Source: Halovenus marina
GTDB lineage: Archaea; Halobacteriota; Halobacteria; Halobacteriales; Haloarculaceae
Reading direction: 5' to 3'
Length of the DNA stretch: 64,000 bases
NCBI RefSeq assembly: GCF_051414115.1
Contig: NZ_JBLKNZ010000001.1
Span: forward strand, 1,860,001-1,924,000
Shown: one piece after another, positions 62,025 to 64,000 of the stretch
How positions within the stretch are numbered: the first letter of the stretch is position 1
How the letters are laid out: each line of letters starts with the position of its first letter
Position numbers and translations under genes: made by a program
The notes under the pieces: generated by a model
The model's input: the letters and a program-made list of their open reading frames with translations, nothing else
Told to the model about the DNA's origin: nothing
Database searches by the model: none

Positions 62025-64000
62025 TCAGAGTTCGTCGTCGCGCAGTTCCATCCGGGCGACGAGGTCGTAGGCGTTCTCGCCCTGACGGATGCTGTCGAGC
62101 AGCGCGAAGGCGTCGCCGGGCGAGAGGAAGTGCGTCGTCACCGCCCGACCGAGCGGCGTCGGCGCAAGCCCGTCGATAAACTCGTATTCGAGGAGTTTCC
62201 CCAGTGCGTGTTTGGTCGGTACCTCCCCGACCATCCGCTCGTTGAGTCGTTTCGCGGCGGTTCCTCCGACGGTGACGTTCGCGAGCGTCTCCTCGACGGC
62301 CGCGGCCTCGTCGTAGCGCGTCTGGACTGGTTCCATCTCGCCTTTGAGCAGTTTGAAGGCCACCTCGTCTTCGGTCATCTCCTGGCTGTTGTGATAGACG
62401 CCGTCGGGTTCGACGAGCAAATACACCGTCCCGGTGTCGTGGTAGTCCGGTCGTCCGGCGCGGCCAAGCATCTGGTGAAACTCCTGTACTGAGAGCCACT
62501 CGATACCCATTGCGAGCGAGTCGAAGATGACCTGCGAGGCGGGGAAGTCGACGCCAGCGGCGAGTGCGGCAGTCGTGACGACTGCGGCCAGATCCTGGTC
62601 GGCGAACTGCTTTTCGACACGATTCCGTCGCCCGTTGTCGAGGCCAGCGTGGTAGGGCGCGGCCGAGTAATCGAGTTGGCGCGCAATCTCGTGACAGCGC
62701 CGCCGGGAGTTGGTGAAGATGATCGTCTGCCCGCGGTAGCCCTTGCTCGATTTCGTGTCGAAGGCGCGCCTGACGAGTCTGTTCTCGACATCGACTTTCT
62801 CCCTGCTGTCGAGGAAGGTGACGTGCCGTTCGATCGGAACGGGGCGCTCCTCGAACTCGATGAGGGTTGCTTCGAGCGCGCCAGCGAGTGCCTCGGCGTT
62901 GCCGACCGTCGCAGAGAGATAGATCCACTGCGTGTCGCCTGCGGACTCGCGCTCGCAGTAGTGCTTGAGACGGCTGATGAGGCCATCGAGTCGGTGGCCA
63001 CGCTCGCCCTCGCCGAGATTGTGCACCTCGTCGATGACAACCGTTCCGACGTCACCGATATCGCGTCCGGTGCGGAGCGCGTGATCGACGCCCTCGTAGG
63101 TGCCGACGATGACGTCCGCGTCCGGGTCGAAGCGGTTGCCGTCGTCGTTGATTCGGCTCGCTCCGACCCGGAGTGTGACGTCGACGATGTCGCCGTAGCG
63201 GTCCTGGAACTCGCCGTACTTCTGATTCGCGAGCGCGACCAGCGGCACGAGAAAGAGCAGTTTCCCCTCGCCGTTGAGCGCGCGGTCCAGCCCAGCCATC
63301 TCGCCGATCAGTGTCTTTCCCGTCGCCGTCGCGCTGACGACCAACTGGTCCTGGCCGTCGACTGCGCCGTTCTCGACGGCGAGGCTCTGAACGGGCAACA
63401 GCGTGTCGAAGCGCTCTTCGACCCGGGACTGGATCCCGGGATGGAGCGAGAGCGAGTCGACGCGAACCGGGTCCACGTCCTCGACCGTCGGGCTGATCTC
63501 GTCGAACTTGGTCAACTCGGGGTCGAGTTCGCCCGAAAGCAGGTTCACGACGCGTTCGAGATCCTTCACCTCGAAGAGCAGGTCTTCGAGTCGGTCCTGC
63601 GCCGTACCCGAGATGTCGCCGTGATAGGCCAACTGCCGGTCGAGTTCCTCGCGAGCGCAGTCCGGGCAGATGTCCTCCTGTTCGGTTGCTATCGCAGTCT
63701 CTGCAGTTATCGGCGAGTACCGCCCCTCGTCGGCGCAGTATCGACAGGTTCTGACGACTTTCGCGTCGAGTTGGTAGCCGTCGAGCATCTCCCGGAGTCG
63801 ATCGCGTCCGGCCTTCGAGGTCTGCTCGGAGATGCGGATGCGCGTCGCTCGACGAGCCAGTTCGACGAACTCGTCGGGGCTGCGGGGCGTCTCGCTGGTC
63901 CCCTCGACGACGCGCATTCGTGCCGGGCGGGGACCCGCATCGGTCTCCTTGAGTTCGAGTTTCCCGGTGAACGCGCGCTCCCCGTCACGATTGACGGCGA
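62025..64000 (-). CDS. DEAD/DEAH-box helicase, 5' end beyond the window
   Basis: The reading frame continues through the ATG at 63917 to the right edge without a stop (AVNRDGERAFTGKLELKET region), so the gene is truncated here. N-terminal DUF5814-like domain with zinc pairs CRYC and CPDC; then RecA-like domains with Walker A SATATGKT, VIDEVHNLG (DEVH) and GRAGRPDYHDTG. The C-terminal winged-helix/helical region ends LRDDEL. It is a superfamily-2 Ski2/Hel308-like helicase common in haloarchaea. Nucleic-acid target unknown; repair or RNA processing are both possible. Confidence 0.88.
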   Translation of the reverse strand, partial: AVNRDGERAFTGKLELKETDAGPRPARMRVVEGTSETPRSPDEFVELARRATRIRISEQTSKAGRDRLREMLDGYQLDAKVVRTCRYCADEGRYSPITAETAIATEQEDICPDCAREELDRQLAYHGDISGTAQDRLEDLLFEVKDLERVVNLLSGELDPELTKFDEISPTVEDVDPVRVDSLSLHPGIQSRVEERFDTLLPVQSLAVENGAVDGQDQLVVSATATGKTLIGEMAGLDRALNGEGKLLFLVPLVALANQKYGEFQDRYGDIVDVTLRVGASRINDDGNRFDPDADVIVGTYEGVDHALRTGRDIGDVGTVVIDEVHNLGEGERGHRLDGLISRLKHYCERESAGDTQWIYLSATVGNAEALAGALEATLIEFEERPVPIERHVTFLDSREKVDVENRLVRRAFDTKSSKGYRGQTIIFTNSRRRCHEIARQLDYSAAPYHAGLDNGRRNRVEKQFADQDLAAVVTTAALAAGVDFPASQVIFDSLAMGIEWLSVQEFHQMLGRAGRPDYHDTGTVYLLVEPDGVYHNSQEMTEDEVAFKLLKGEMEPVQTRYDEAAAVEETLANVTVGGTAAKRLNERMVGEVPTKHALGKLLEYEFIDGLAPTPLGRAVTTHFLSPGDAFALLDSIRQGENAYDLVARMELRDDEL

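Overview
The window is a chromosomal segment from a halophilic archaeon (class Halobacteria). The evidence is the high GC content, strongly acidic proteins, archaeal promoters with many leaderless starts about 25-30 nt downstream of an AT-rich box, and a set of archaeal or haloarchaeal genes: PAN, proteasome alpha subunit, thermosome, TFB, SBDS, RNase P proteins Rnp2 and Rnp4, LonB, UPF0058, UPF0212 (DUF555), DUF5786 and a TbsP-like regulator. I cannot name the genus. I found no rRNA, tRNA, CRISPR array, intact insertion sequence or replication origin, and nearly all space is single-copy coding DNA.

Layout. 1-3650 is a reverse-strand signalling cluster: a multi-PAS histidine kinase, an Rcp1-like receiver and a receiver-kinase, followed by a cut-off winged-helix gene. 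3800-8500 holds PAN, small conserved proteins, a PadR-type regulator, a CopD-like membrane protein and CheC. 8500-14350 holds base-excision repair, acylphosphatase, NAD(P)HX repair, HflX and SBDS. 14500-18400 has the proteasome alpha subunit with RNase P Rnp2, then an accessory-looking pair (orphan membrane protein and an epimerase), then RNase P Rnp4. 18400-23500 has a chemotaxis transducer, gatCA, TFB and a MaoC hydratase. 23500-27100 is a cobalamin-type ABC importer with divergent transcription. 27100-30630 is a fused CtaA/CtaB haem gene with a SelT-like protein and an ABC exporter. 30680-39600 has a flippase, a DUF420 protein, a sensor with a degenerate kinase domain, an RND/MMPL pump behind an operator and leader ORF, and the methylmalonyl-CoA mutase B12 subunit with MeaB. 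39700-48440 has a hydrolase, a TbsP-like regulator, a YcaO protein, an aldehyde dehydrogenase, carbonic anhydrase and a thermosome subunit. 48500-58300 has two divergent sulfatases, an acetyltransferase, a SAM-hydroxide adenosyltransferase, PncC, NadM, LonB, a CPBP protease and a 36-residue zinc microprotein. 58390-64000 has a PAPS-reductase-like protein, a Rieske protein, a MacB-type exporter and a DEAD/DEAH helicase cut by the right edge.

Themes. Protein quality control is well represented (PAN, proteasome alpha, LonB, CPBP protease, thermosome). Cobalamin links the importer to the mutase B12 subunit and MeaB. The points most worth following are: a perfect palindromic operator and a 19-codon leaderless leader ORF that ends in the start codon of an RND-type pump; a haloarchaeal YcaO protein with azoline-type features but no visible leader-recognition domain or precursor; a PAS sensor whose ATP-binding motifs are lost; one symmetric AT box placed exactly midway between two divergent importer genes; and 26-bp tandem repeats that reiterate the last codons and stop of SBDS.
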